DNA from: Muricauda sp. SCSIO 64092
Lineage (GTDB): Bacteria > Bacteroidota > Bacteroidia > Flavobacteriales > Flavobacteriaceae
Direction of reading: 5' to 3'
Assembly: GCF_023016285.1 (NCBI RefSeq)
Contig: NZ_CP095413.1
Location: 2,108,001 to 2,172,000 of the forward strand
Length of the DNA: 64,000 bases
Below the pieces are notes generated by a model. It had not been told where the DNA came from. It was given only the letters and a program-made list of their open reading frames with translations, and did not search any database. Of this stretch, positions 18,401 to 27,506 are shown piece by piece (the stretch's first letter is position 1; each line of letters opens with the position of its first letter). Position numbers and translations under genes: made by a program.

Positions 18401-20614
18401 AAGTACCAAATCAATTTTCGGGACTATTTCATTACAGACGAGTATACGGAAATAGATGTGCAATATGTACAGAATACCAGTAATAACGGAGATAGTGACT
18501 GGAGAGCGGATTTTGCGGTATTGTGTAAGGTAGATAGGGTTGTGGATAATGAAGTTGTTTTTGAATTACCCCAGACTTCAACTGCCCCGAGGGAGCGACT
18601 GAATGAGACATGCTATGAAAAAGATTGGGTGTATTTTGATAATGAATATGGCCATGTAAGAGATGAGACTGTCAATTGGTTTGCAGAGTTAAATGAAAAT
18701 TCATGTGAACGACCTAAATCCGGAAATAGAAAAGCTAGGTACAAAATTTTTGCCCAAAAAGAACCTTTAAATACTTCAATAGGAGGTGGTATAAGGGTAA
18801 AGGAAGTTGCACTGCGCGCGCCTAATTCTCCGGTCACAAAAACAGTGTACAATTATATAGATTCCGAAACAGGTTTCGAATCAGGAGTTACATCTTATGC
18901 TCCTAGCAAAAAGGATAGGGTAATCCCCTATAGGCAAGAATTGCCTAGCCCTATGGTGATATATGAACATGTCAGTGTGGAGGAAAGGGATGCCGAAAAT
19001 AAGCTTCATTCCAAAAGATTATATCATTTCAATACGCCAAAAACCATACAGGAAAGTACCAATGGTGCAATTGTTGAAAACGCTTTTGAAATAGTTAGTT
19101 TACAAGACGATATGTATTCTAACATTCCTGTAAATAATGAAGATTCAGATATGGGATTTTCAAGATTTAAGGTACTGGATTATTCTTCTGGTATCGGTAG
19201 ATTAATCAGTCAAACTACTCAAAATTCTGAAAATCAGATTTTACAAAAGACGGTTAATTCTTACTTGCCGGCTAACCATGATTATGATCAAGGAATATTA
19301 CAGGAAACATTTAATTCTTATAAGCGAATCAACAATAATCCACTTAAGAAAACTTATTTGATGACATCATCAACTAAAGTCAAGGTGCCCAATGTCCTTA
19401 TCCAAAGCGATGTTTTTTTCAATGGAATTTCGAAGCGTGAGGTAAGGGAAAACTTCGATTTTTTGACCGGACAGGTAACCCAGACTTCAAGGTTACTCAG
19501 TGATGGAAATCTTCTTAAAACAAAAATAATTCCAGCTTACACCAACTATCCTCGAATGGGTAGTAAGGTAGAACTTCTCTCCAATAGCAATATGCTATCC
19601 CAAGAAGCAATGGTCATAACAGATTTACAAAAAGATGGGCAGTGGAATACCATAGCATCAAACATCCATACTTGGAAGCCAGAGGAATACCAGTTTACCA
19701 CACTTATTGGGGAGTGGCCAAATGAAATTTCATTTGTGAAATTCAAAAATATATGGCGCAAGCACAAAACCTTTACTTGGGACGGTTCTGTCGATTCAGA
19801 TGGTTTTTTCACCAATTATACGGGAATTGATGACGGTTTTGATTGGTCGACCCCGGATGCCGTACAGCCATCGCAATGGAAACAACTTTCTGAAATCACC
19901 CGCTACAATGACTTTTCGGTGCCTTTGGAAGTAATGGACATCAACCAAAACCATGCCTCCACAAAAATGGGGTATGGCAATACAAAGACACTGGCGGTCT
20001 GCAATGCAGGATATGAAGAGAGTTTCTATTCCGGGGCGGAGGATGATGACGGCCAGGGCAATTATGGAGGCAATATTGGCAAAGGATCGGCCCAGAACAC
20101 TACGGATGCCCATACTGGGTACAACGCGCTCTTGATTGCTGCGGGACAGGATGCCTTTAACGTAAGGGTTACCCATAACGGTCCCAACGACAAGAAGTTC
20201 AGGATTTCCCTTTGGGCAAAAAAGGGAACCCACCAAAACACAAAGGTGGGCATAGGACCAACTGAATTGGATCATGTCAGTTCCGAGGAAGTCCATGCCG
20301 GTGATTGGGTACAATTGAATTATTATGCGAACATCCCCAGTAGCACTGATGTGGTTGTAACGGCCAATGGCGGTACGACCATTGTGGATGATTTCCGGTT
20401 GTACCCCGTTTCATCGTCCATGATCTCTTATGTCTATAATGAATGGGATGAGCTCACCCATATCATTGGCAATAACGGTCTAGCTACTAAATATGAATAT
20501 GACGTTAATGGACGATTGATAAAAACTTATACCGAGGTAGCGGATTTTAATGGTGTTGGCTCAGGTGGTTTTAGAAAAGCTAGTGAAAACAGGTATTCTT
20601 ATAAGTACAACTAA
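15488..20614 (+). CDS. Giant Rhs-associated protein, SpvB/TcB-like N-terminal half
   Basis: This 1708-residue exported protein has a membrane or signal segment near residues 20-40, then the Bacteroidota hallmark PVDATDMVNLVTGDFSY and PEGGYPLALSYHAGI, with ASWVGLGWNLNPGAINR. A long beta-rich region follows, with a calcium-loop-like DNNGNGQVDENDYG near residue 610. Near the C-terminus lie a jelly-roll-like module (AHTGYNALLIAAGQDAFNVR ... TTIVDDFRLYPV) and one or two YD repeats (YVYNEWDELTHIIGNNGLAT, YEYDVNGRLIKTY). It has no toxin tip. It probably forms the first part of a hollow Rhs/TcB-TcC shell whose second part is the next gene. The start at 15509 is an alternative. Confidence 0.8.
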   Translation: MRINPIPMQQIKKTKPKHRIIAVFLTLNFLATLLPANLLFANTSGPKAPEASSFEPVDATDMVNLVTGDFSYVLPLLNVPSPEGGYPLALSYHAGIGLDQEASWVGLGWNLNPGAINRSVSGVPDDWYTTKKYTMMYNNLGVSKSISLGISTYGQGLSFATSLNYSSFKATGGEFTHNFGISASVGLFDANTSKDKGFSPSIGGYLGSNGVGLSSGISFLEDISYRANIGLFQSFKGDGFSANSYVGTSGLGIRTDLSSKRNLSSSILLGNSTISSSSNLTTSIHSDASGFAFKFPLPPLGIPATLDFSFYKKNYWAFDASYSTHNGVLYAGKMDELFNSVIDYSLTGNDSYELSYESNSGQQVSQTNFSYLSYDKYDVNAQGIGGTISPKILEEGTLLMPRNTFRTKTSSSGRYHTPSGAAWYLKPSQTVRNFSKSVDQGNLHFYFDNEYSSYLKIQSGDWWAPSSTTDYSDVTEFFTIGKTFEDESTINGLTYDSYKEDNGRLRKGRFIETFTNLEIKDSPHAIIKPIATGFNRNASWIPEKGIGAFRITALDGKTYHYSLPVYQKEQFSRASNVEDNSEEKFIEQQQFAPYATHWLLTAVTGQDYVDNNGNGQVDENDYGYWVAFEYGKWSDGFAWKTPFEGYESNGVTNSYSWGVKEIFYLDKVKTRTHTALFIKEIRDDSKSYYTNASPSTNHYHIPFERGVIVGDDGNYYFQGPHLDITYGGINGTNFWNYWSESDYWTYTELAQQNSLRLQKIILLKNEDANGITKNSASDPNPLFAGRLFSEAEIEILGLTGRITSKREYISDDHTWYGQFYGNILNTSDIQPSLISNTIKTIYFNYDETYPLARESSGSKGKLTLNSVRFIGKQGVQVIPPYTFDYHSKTTPYIKDDMDNWGYFKDYAMNWSLNKIITPLGSTIDVEYENDRYSNEYAKPTTFFDSGLQFKFTGTPSGPKTLLFRNNPEIDEKYQINFRDYFITDEYTEIDVQYVQNTSNNGDSDWRADFAVLCKVDRVVDNEVVFELPQTSTAPRERLNETCYEKDWVYFDNEYGHVRDETVNWFAELNENSCERPKSGNRKARYKIFAQKEPLNTSIGGGIRVKEVALRAPNSPVTKTVYNYIDSETGFESGVTSYAPSKKDRVIPYRQELPSPMVIYEHVSVEERDAENKLHSKRLYHFNTPKTIQESTNGAIVENAFEIVSLQDDMYSNIPVNNEDSDMGFSRFKVLDYSSGIGRLISQTTQNSENQILQKTVNSYLPANHDYDQGILQETFNSYKRINNNPLKKTYLMTSSTKVKVPNVLIQSDVFFNGISKREVRENFDFLTGQVTQTSRLLSDGNLLKTKIIPAYTNYPRMGSKVELLSNSNMLSQEAMVITDLQKDGQWNTIASNIHTWKPEEYQFTTLIGEWPNEISFVKFKNIWRKHKTFTWDGSVDSDGFFTNYTGIDDGFDWSTPDAVQPSQWKQLSEITRYNDFSVPLEVMDINQNHASTKMGYGNTKTLAVCNAGYEESFYSGAEDDDGQGNYGGNIGKGSAQNTTDAHTGYNALLIAAGQDAFNVRVTHNGPNDKKFRISLWAKKGTHQNTKVGIGPTELDHVSSEEVHAGDWVQLNYYANIPSSTDVVVTANGGTTIVDDFRLYPVSSSMISYVYNEWDELTHIIGNNGLATKYEYDVNGRLIKTYTEVADFNGVGSGGFRKASENRYSYKYN

Positions 20615-20637
20615 GAACTATAAACACAATTAAACCA

Positions 20638-23600
20638 ATGAAAAAGTGTAACCTAAAGAAAGTAAGGACATACGTAAAGCTTCTATGTTTAATATGTTTA
20701 TTCCTAAATAAGGAATATGTCAGTGGTATGGATACCGTAAATATAAGTCCTGCATATCCTAAAATAACCCATTCAAAACTTGATGAAAAAAAATCTAAGA
20801 TAGATAACGATTCAATATCGGATAACTCTATGGCAGTACAACGCAATCAAACTAGCTATGTGCTGGATGCAAGCAGTAAATCCATATGTGGCAACAGAAC
20901 AACCACGGTTTTCTTAAAAGGCTCATCTTTTGGAGTTACATATCAGCTCTTTAAAGGTGGAATACCAGTAGGAAGCCCAAAAGATGGTGATCTTCTGTAT
21001 TTATATTGGGCAAATCAAGGTGCCGGACGATATTTTGTCAGGGGAAGTGACGGTATGGTCAGTAATACAATAGATATAACTATAAATAATAATGTAGGCA
21101 ATATCTACATTCAACCCAGTACAACCCCAGTGAGAATTTGTGCGGGTGTGCCGGTTACTCTAACGGCAATGGGTGGAAGTGATCATATATGGAGTACGGG
21201 ACAAAGGGGAACCAGCATAACAATAATACCTCAAAGTTCTTTACCCGGAACAAGTGTAACCTATTCTGTGAATGGTAAAGTTGGATGTGACGTTGTAAAA
21301 ACTGCAAGCATTACTTTGGACGTAATATCACCTGTTGGAAATGTGTCCATCACTGGCGGAACAAATGGTTTCTGTAAGGGCAGTATAGCATTCTCAGACT
21401 TTAATGTAACCGCTAACAATGCCACAAGCTACGTTTGGAGCATTAGTCCATCAGCGGCAGGGAGTATAAATTCTGCTACGGGCAAAGTAACATGGAACAA
21501 TGGTTTTCCCGCAGAAGGTGAAGCTAATGTAACAATTTCCGTATTGGCCAAGAATATATGTGATAGTGGTAAAACGGCGAGCAAAGCAGTAACGATAACA
21601 TCGCCACATCAAATGCAAACAATAAGGGCTGTTGATACTGAAATATGTAGTAACAGGACAACGACTATTGTGCTAGATGATTCTACAAAAGATGTGAGCT
21701 ATCAACTTTACAAAAACGGGATACCTATGGGTGATCCAAAAATTGGAGACCTTCTTAATTTGGCATGGCATGGTCAAAAAGAAGGAACCTATTATGTACG
21801 TGCAACAAGCCCCTGTGGCACATATGTCAGCAATCAGGAGACTGTATCCATAAAGCAAGTTGTTGGGCAAATCAGTATCCAGCTCAATACTTCCCCACTG
21901 AACATATGTCCAGGGGTCCCTGTTACCTTAACGGCATATGGTGGGGTAAATGAAAACTATACATGGAGTACGGGTGAGACCGGTTCAAGCATCACCATAA
22001 TTCCGGAAAGACCAGTATTTCCAAATACTGGACTTAGCTATTCCGTTACAGGATATCTTGAGTGTGGAACCACTAAAACAAGAGAAATTGTTCTTGAAAT
22101 CGCTCCTGATAATATCTGTAACCCAGTATGCACAAAAAAGTGGTACCCCGATTCTGATAGCGACGGCTTTGGAGATGTGTTTGCGGACCATTACTTAGGA
22201 GGATGTGATCCGCCAGATCACGATAGTAAAATTGTATGGGCAGACAATAATACAGATTTTTGTCCTCTTGAACCTGGAACACTTGCCAATAAAGGCTGCC
22301 CGTTGGGTACTGCACCGGAAAACTGGAACACCATCGAAACAACCGTATTTGATCTCAACACAGTGAAAAAGGGTGCTAACAAGAATTATTTTGATGGCTT
22401 GGGCAAATTGGTGCAATCACAAGGGTTGGATGCCAAGACCGGTAGAATATGGGCCTCAGAGATATTTTACGATAGTCAGGGAAGACCGGCTGTGGAGACA
22501 CTTAGTGCCCCAACGGGTCGTACAAGTTTTTTGTACAAAGATAATTTTACATTGAACAGTAGTGGACAGCCCTTCACAACTAACGATTTTGACACAGGAA
22601 ACCTAAATAACCCTTCAACCGTTTCGAACAATTCAAACACTTTAGGCTGGTATTATAGCAACAGCAACACAAACGATTTTTATCTTGGAAACAATTACCA
22701 AGACATTACGGATAGACCTTATTCCAGAATAATTTACAGTAATTTAATGCCGAATACACCATTAAAGGCGATAGGGGGCAACAAACCTGATACTAATGGG
22801 GACGGAAATATTGATAATGGTGACACTTGGCCTCAAAATTATACTTTCTCCATGCCCGCTACCGATGAACTTTCGCTGGGAGTAGCTTTTGGTGATGCCA
22901 ATTACAAAACTATCCGCACCACAAAAACGGTGACCCGCGACGTGCATGGGGTAGAGAATGTAGTCTTTACCGATACCGATGGTAAAGTACTGGCTACAGC
23001 GCGTAGTGGCGAAGAAGGTGCTACATCGGCATACATGAATTTGTCCATCGGCGAACAGGGCTATGTAGATGTGCACATTCCCAATGGTATTACAGGCATG
23101 TCATCATCCAACAATAGTGCCTTGGAAGTCTATGATCTTATTGCGGATCAAAAGATATCGACAGCGTTGAGTGCACTTACGAATGGTTTTTATCGTATTG
23201 CGGTCGTCGATGCCGATAATTATGCCCCAAATACCATTTATGTGAGCTACAAGGTGAATTATTATGATTATAGCCTTAACAAATACGACGAAGTGGGTAG
23301 GCTGACCGATACTTACCAACCTTTGAATAAGCTACATTCAGAATATAAGTACAACACATTTGGGCAATTGATCTATTCCAAAAGCCCCGATGAAGGGGAA
23401 GCTTGGTTTAAATACAGGAACGATGGACAGATACGCTTTTCGCAGAACAGCAAGCAAAAAGCAGCGGGCGAATTCTCCTATACCCATTACGATACATACG
23501 GTAGACCTTTGGAAAGTGGGGTGTTTGTAGAAAATACCTCGTACAGTTTTGATCCAACAACAAACAATGCATTGGATGCTATCATTGATAACGTCTATAC

Positions 23601-26151
23601 TTTGGATAATATACAGAACGATACCGATGACTTTCCCAATGCAGACTGTAGGGAGCAACAGTTTACCATATATGATATTGCGAACGATACCGCTGTGGCT
23701 GCCGCTTTGGGTTCACGTGCAACGGACTATCCTTCCCAGGACTTTGTGGCAGGCAATGTGGCCCATACATCAAATGGCCAAAATAAAACATGGTACAGCT
23801 ATGATAGCTACGGTAGGGTAAAATGGCTGGTACAGGACATACAAGGTTTGGGAGCCAAAACAGTGGATTATGAATATGACCCTATTACCGGATTGGTCAC
23901 TCGGGTAATTTACCAAAAAGGGGTAAGTGCTGAACAGTTCTTCCATAGGTATACCTATAATGCAACGGATCAGCTGATTAAGGTGGAGACTTCCGTAAAT
24001 GGGAGCTCTTATACCCTCCAAGCCGAATACGATTACTATGAGACCGGGGCGCTCAGGCGAACCGAGTTGGCAGGAGGTGTCCAGGGAGTGGATTATGTCT
24101 ACAACTTATCCGGACGGCTTAAGAGCATCAACCATCCCAGCCTACAGGCAGCACAAGATCCTGGAGGAGATGGCAATGATCTCTTCGGGATGATTATTGA
24201 CTATCACAATTATGACTACTACCGACCCAGACGAAATATTAAAAGTGCCAGCTATGGGGATAATAGATATGAGGGGAATATCAAAGGAATTCGGTGGAAT
24301 TCCACCTATAACCCAATAGCGGGCAAAGAGCATACCTATAGCTACCACTATAATAAAAACAACTGGCTGAGCAAGGCGGAATATGGGCATTTTACAGGAG
24401 ATTATACAAGTATGCCCTCTATTTCCGGAGGGGAAGTTGGGGAGGCAGAACATGATCATATCACTTCAACGGACATCGTTTTGTCCGGAACCAACAAAAC
24501 CTATGAAGCCAATGAGACAATAACCCTACGACCAGGCTTTCATGCAAGGTCGGGTAGTGTTGTATCCATAAGCATATCGGGAAAGCCCGCGGTTTACGAT
24601 ATAAACGCCGGAACGTACAGTCCGAACAGCAATGGCGATTATAAGGTGGATAACCTTACCTACGATGCCAATGGGAACATACAGAGCCTAGTGCGTAATA
24701 AAGACTCACAAAATGGGAGTAACAGTATGGATGACCTAACGTATATCTATGATGCGTCCAAGCCCAATCAATTACGGCAAGTCAAAGACAGTGCGGGTGA
24801 TGTGGCGGGTGCAGATGACCTACCCAATCAAGGGACCAATAACTATGTCTACAATAGTATAGGACAACTGGTACGCAATGTATCCGAAAATATTGATTAC
24901 TTTTATAACACCAGTGGATTGGTGACCGAGGTTCGGGAAAACAACCAACCCCTGGTGAAGTTCTTTTATAACGACCGTAACCATAGGGTGAAAAAGGAAA
25001 GCTATAGTAGCGGAAGCCTACAAAGCACTACCTATTATGTGCGGGATATAGCTGGGCAGGTATTGGCCATCTATAGCAATACCACCCTAGTTGAACAGCC
25101 CATTTATGGTAATGGGCGCATAGGGCTGTACAGAAAGGCGGACAATAGTACCACCTATCAATTGACCGACCATTTGGGTAATGTACGGGTCATTTTCCAA
25201 AAAAGTGGTAGCACCACCACCAATGAGGACTATAACGATTATTACCCCGGCGGGATGGCGATGCCAGGGCGGAACTCGGTGGATGCGAACAGCTACCGTT
25301 ACGGTTACCAGGGGCAGTATGCCGAGACAGACCCGGAGACGGGAAAACCAGCTTTTGAACTTCGCCTTTATGATCCCCGTATCAATAGATGGTTGACCAC
25401 AGACCCTTATAATCAATACTCCTCACCTTATATAGGTATGGGGAACGATTGGCCGAATGGAGTTGATCCTGATGGGGGATGGAAGACCAGATTAGGGGCA
25501 TGGCTTTGGAAAACATTTAACGGTGGTGGACAAATTGTTGGAGAGAAAGGAAATTGGAGTGTAGCACAAACAGGAGCAGATGGTTGGGATACATTTATTA
25601 CAAATGGCAGCTTTATTCCTCAAAATTTAAGAGATATTTCACCTGTTCCGGGTGCAGGTTTTTCCCTTTTTAATACTCAACAATCACAAGAAGTACCGGA
25701 TAGGTTACCTATTTATATGCAAGCTGATTTGAACTTTCATGCTGGAGCAGGTGGTGGTGAAGTTAGATTTTTAGGTACTAGGCTAGGACTTAAGGGAGAA
25801 CTAGGAAAAACCAAAATAGCATCTATTGGTGGTGCGGTCAATTTATGGACAGGAGAAACTGAAAATTTAACTTTCTTAGGAGCTAGAAAAGGAGATTCCA
25901 CATTTGGCCTCTCAGGTTCAAGTTTTGTAGGTTTGGGAGGAGTCTATAATCTTGAAGACAATCAGTTGCAAGAAACAACTACCAGTTTACTTATTTTAAA
26001 TCATATCGAAGAATATCATACCAACGGTGTGCATAAAGGCCTAATTAAAAGTAACAAGATTGAGTTTGGAGTTGGTTTTGATGCAAGTGCTATTTATGGA
26101 GTAGAAGGCAATCTCATATTTGGCTTCTATATTCCCGGAGTCACTGAATAA
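20638..26151 (+). CDS. DUF6443/YD-repeat Rhs protein with polymorphic toxin tip 1
   Basis: This is the 1837-residue second half of the Rhs shell. Order: signal segment; immunoglobulin-like adhesive repeats (ICGNRTTTVFLKGSS, ICSNRTTTIVLDDS); a thrombospondin-type-3-like Asp-rich stretch (DSDSDGFGD); DUF6443 (FDGLGKLVQSQGLDAKTGRI); a further Ca-loop-like DTNGDGNIDNGDTW; many YD repeats; and the Rhs core (TYQLTDHLGNVRVIF ... NRWLTTDPY) ending at DPDGG (residues 1610-1614). The last 223 residues are a glycine- and beta-rich tip (KIASIGGAVNLWTG, GLSGSSFVGLGGVYNL) of no family known to me. It starts 23 bp after the TcB-like gene; an RDD membrane protein follows 11 bp later as candidate immunity. 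Confidence 0.82.
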   Translation: MKKCNLKKVRTYVKLLCLICLFLNKEYVSGMDTVNISPAYPKITHSKLDEKKSKIDNDSISDNSMAVQRNQTSYVLDASSKSICGNRTTTVFLKGSSFGVTYQLFKGGIPVGSPKDGDLLYLYWANQGAGRYFVRGSDGMVSNTIDITINNNVGNIYIQPSTTPVRICAGVPVTLTAMGGSDHIWSTGQRGTSITIIPQSSLPGTSVTYSVNGKVGCDVVKTASITLDVISPVGNVSITGGTNGFCKGSIAFSDFNVTANNATSYVWSISPSAAGSINSATGKVTWNNGFPAEGEANVTISVLAKNICDSGKTASKAVTITSPHQMQTIRAVDTEICSNRTTTIVLDDSTKDVSYQLYKNGIPMGDPKIGDLLNLAWHGQKEGTYYVRATSPCGTYVSNQETVSIKQVVGQISIQLNTSPLNICPGVPVTLTAYGGVNENYTWSTGETGSSITIIPERPVFPNTGLSYSVTGYLECGTTKTREIVLEIAPDNICNPVCTKKWYPDSDSDGFGDVFADHYLGGCDPPDHDSKIVWADNNTDFCPLEPGTLANKGCPLGTAPENWNTIETTVFDLNTVKKGANKNYFDGLGKLVQSQGLDAKTGRIWASEIFYDSQGRPAVETLSAPTGRTSFLYKDNFTLNSSGQPFTTNDFDTGNLNNPSTVSNNSNTLGWYYSNSNTNDFYLGNNYQDITDRPYSRIIYSNLMPNTPLKAIGGNKPDTNGDGNIDNGDTWPQNYTFSMPATDELSLGVAFGDANYKTIRTTKTVTRDVHGVENVVFTDTDGKVLATARSGEEGATSAYMNLSIGEQGYVDVHIPNGITGMSSSNNSALEVYDLIADQKISTALSALTNGFYRIAVVDADNYAPNTIYVSYKVNYYDYSLNKYDEVGRLTDTYQPLNKLHSEYKYNTFGQLIYSKSPDEGEAWFKYRNDGQIRFSQNSKQKAAGEFSYTHYDTYGRPLESGVFVENTSYSFDPTTNNALDAIIDNVYTLDNIQNDTDDFPNADCREQQFTIYDIANDTAVAAALGSRATDYPSQDFVAGNVAHTSNGQNKTWYSYDSYGRVKWLVQDIQGLGAKTVDYEYDPITGLVTRVIYQKGVSAEQFFHRYTYNATDQLIKVETSVNGSSYTLQAEYDYYETGALRRTELAGGVQGVDYVYNLSGRLKSINHPSLQAAQDPGGDGNDLFGMIIDYHNYDYYRPRRNIKSASYGDNRYEGNIKGIRWNSTYNPIAGKEHTYSYHYNKNNWLSKAEYGHFTGDYTSMPSISGGEVGEAEHDHITSTDIVLSGTNKTYEANETITLRPGFHARSGSVVSISISGKPAVYDINAGTYSPNSNGDYKVDNLTYDANGNIQSLVRNKDSQNGSNSMDDLTYIYDASKPNQLRQVKDSAGDVAGADDLPNQGTNNYVYNSIGQLVRNVSENIDYFYNTSGLVTEVRENNQPLVKFFYNDRNHRVKKESYSSGSLQSTTYYVRDIAGQVLAIYSNTTLVEQPIYGNGRIGLYRKADNSTTYQLTDHLGNVRVIFQKSGSTTTNEDYNDYYPGGMAMPGRNSVDANSYRYGYQGQYAETDPETGKPAFELRLYDPRINRWLTTDPYNQYSSPYIGMGNDWPNGVDPDGGWKTRLGAWLWKTFNGGGQIVGEKGNWSVAQTGADGWDTFITNGSFIPQNLRDISPVPGAGFSLFNTQQSQEVPDRLPIYMQADLNFHAGAGGGEVRFLGTRLGLKGELGKTKIASIGGAVNLWTGETENLTFLGARKGDSTFGLSGSSFVGLGGVYNLEDNQLQETTTSLLILNHIEEYHTNGVHKGLIKSNKIEFGVGFDASAIYGVEGNLIFGFYIPGVTE

Positions 26152-26162
26152 AATATTGATTT

Positions 26163-26570
26163 GTGGAAAAAAATATAGCCCGAAGATGTATTGCTTTTTA
26201 TTTAGATTTAGTAGTGGTTTCAATTATTGCCTTGCTTTACCTATTCATATTTGATGACAAAGGCCCCTTTGATGATTCAACTAATTATACTTGGGATGTA
26301 GATAGAGTATGGTTTTTTCAATTAGGGGCATATTTAAATTATTTTTTCTTTTTTGAGTACTTTTTTGGTTATACAATTGGGAAAAGAGTTTTCAGGTTTG
26401 AAGCAATACCTCAAAAAAATGGTAAGAACATGGTTTTAAGAGTGGTTTTTAGAACTATCCTAAGATTGATACCGATTAATCCGTTTTCATATCTATTTGA
26501 TAAAAGAAGACTGTTTTGGCATGAGTTATGGCCAAATATTTATACATTAAAAAAGGATGAAGAAAATTGA
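26163..26570 (+). CDS. RDD family membrane protein, candidate immunity for tip 1
   Basis: A 135-residue membrane protein with the RDD signature at its start (ARRCIAFYLDLVVVSIIALL), aromatic-rich spans (YLNYFFFFEYFFGYTIGKRV) and FRTILRLIPINPFSYL. It begins with GTG 11 bp after the toxin gene's stop. RDD proteins are used as membrane-located immunity or transport components in several toxin systems; here position immediately behind the toxin tip is the main argument. If right, toxin 1 would act at or in the membrane. Confidence 0.65.
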   Translation: MEKNIARRCIAFYLDLVVVSIIALLYLFIFDDKGPFDDSTNYTWDVDRVWFFQLGAYLNYFFFFEYFFGYTIGKRVFRFEAIPQKNGKNMVLRVVFRTILRLIPINPFSYLFDKRRLFWHELWPNIYTLKKDEEN

Positions 26571-26598
26571 TCAAATTGATGATTTGATTAAAAAGTAA

Positions 26599-26730
26599 TT
26601 AGTCAATGTAACCAAAATAATTTAATAACATATACACTAAAAACAATAGCCATATAGTTCTCCAAATCCATTTGCCAAATTTGTTTTCTTCTATCCAATA
26701 TTTAAACTCTTTAATAAATTGATCTATCAT
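26599..26730 (-). CDS. Possible 43-residue membrane miniprotein
   Basis: On the minus strand ATG at 26730 opens MIDQFIKEFKYWIEENKFGK followed by WIWRTIWLLFLVYMLLNYFG and YID. The hydrophobic stretch is long enough to span the membrane and is flanked by a charged N-terminus. It begins 28 bp after the end of the broken XRE regulator on the same strand, and lies tail-to-tail with the RDD gene. It may be a real small gene, a toxin-antitoxin type peptide, or chance. Confidence 0.35.
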   Translation of the reverse strand: MIDQFIKEFKYWIEENKFGKWIWRTIWLLFLVYMLLNYFGYID

Positions 26731-26758
26731 TTTCGCTATTTTGAGAAGGTCACGTTTT

Positions 26759-27086
26759 TTATATAGCCTTTAGTTTGGCAGCCTTTATAAGGTTGTCGAT
26801 AAGGTAGAAGATATGCTGTTTGTCCTCTTCGGGCAAATGCTCTATGTCGTTGATGCGCTTCAAGACATCCTTGTCGTAAGAAGAAAGCTCTCCCTCGCCA
26901 ATAAGATAATTGACCGAGGCATCGAATACCCTTGCGATTTTCAAAAGGATGTCCACCGAAGGGGTGTTCTCGTTACGCTCGTAGTTGCCAATCATTACCC
27001 TTGATGAACCTATTTTTTTTCAGTTCCTCCTGCGACCAGTTTTTTGCCTTGCGCAACCCTATAATTTTATCTCCAATGTTCAACAT
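26759..27086 (-). pseudogene. XRE-type HTH regulator broken at a poly-A run
   Basis: Translation from ATG 27086 gives MLNIGDKIIGLRKAKNWSQE, the first helices of an HTH_3 domain, then leaves frame in a run of eight A (T in the plus strand, 27013-27020). With seven A the text continues as LKKIGSSRVMIGNYERNENT, the rest of the helix-turn-helix, and then PSVDILLKIARVFDASVNYL and a C-terminal dimer helix (HIFYLIDNLIKAAKLKAI). So a single-base slip separates two clean halves of a 108-residue repressor. Repressors of this class often control toxin-antitoxin or mobile loci. A related C-terminal fragment lies at 30762. Confidence 0.72.
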
Positions 27087-27272
27087 ATCTATCAAAAGAA
27101 TAGCGTTAAATGCTGTTTAATGCAAATATAGCCACAAGATTTTATCATAAGATTAATATGTTTGTGAAAATGAAATGAATCTTATACATTTGCCATAGCT
27201 GTTTACCAGCTCCGCAGTAGTTATACTGCTGCGGCAAGCAATACAAGCGTAAGCAATAAAATTATTTATGGG

Positions 27273-27306
27273 AAAGCCACGGTCTTAGAGCCGTGGCTTT
27301 CTTATT
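27273..27306. terminator. Symmetrical terminator hairpin
   Basis: AAAGCCACGG (27273-27282) and CCGTGGCTTT (27291-27300) form a perfect 10-bp stem with an 8-nt loop; A-rich and T-rich flanks make it usable on either strand. It separates the broken XRE gene from the next Rhs cassette. Confidence 0.65.
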
Positions 27307-27445
27307 TGGTGTCTGTCCCGCTACTGCCCGTTTATAACCGGTGGTATACTAATGAGCACTTAGAATATTGATTATCTTTACAACACCAGTGGACTGGTAA
27401 CCGAGGTAAGGAAAAATAACCAACCCTTGGTGAAGTTCTTTTACA

Positions 27446-27506
27446 CGTTGGAGCAAAAAAGGCCCTGTGGGCCTTTGGAGCGACAAGCGCGGCGGTGCGC
27501 TGGCGA
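27446..27506 (+). repeat. 61-bp two-hairpin insert, copy A, with 5' rhs remnant upstream
   Basis: The Rhs-homologous text restarts at about 27362 (IDYLYNTSGLVTEV, lacking any start codon) and runs to 'VKFFY'. There the intact gene's 8 bases before AACCATAGGGT are replaced by 61 bases. These contain AAAAAAG, a perfect AAAGGCCC-TGT-GGGCCTTT hairpin and an AGCGC-GGCGGT-GCGCT hairpin. The net 53-base gain shifts the frame. The same insert occurs at 30967 and 32001. Confidence 0.85.

Noticed and set aside
22073..22416. Minus-strand open frames inside the large Rhs genes
   Set aside because: They are antisense shadows of strongly repetitive coding sequence, with no start context or recognisable domain.
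27446..27506. Canonical in-phase A AAA AAG frameshift site
   Set aside because: In the upstream Rhs frame the codons are CAA AAA AGG, so the heptamer is out of phase for simultaneous slippage; only a single-site slip at AAA is plausible.
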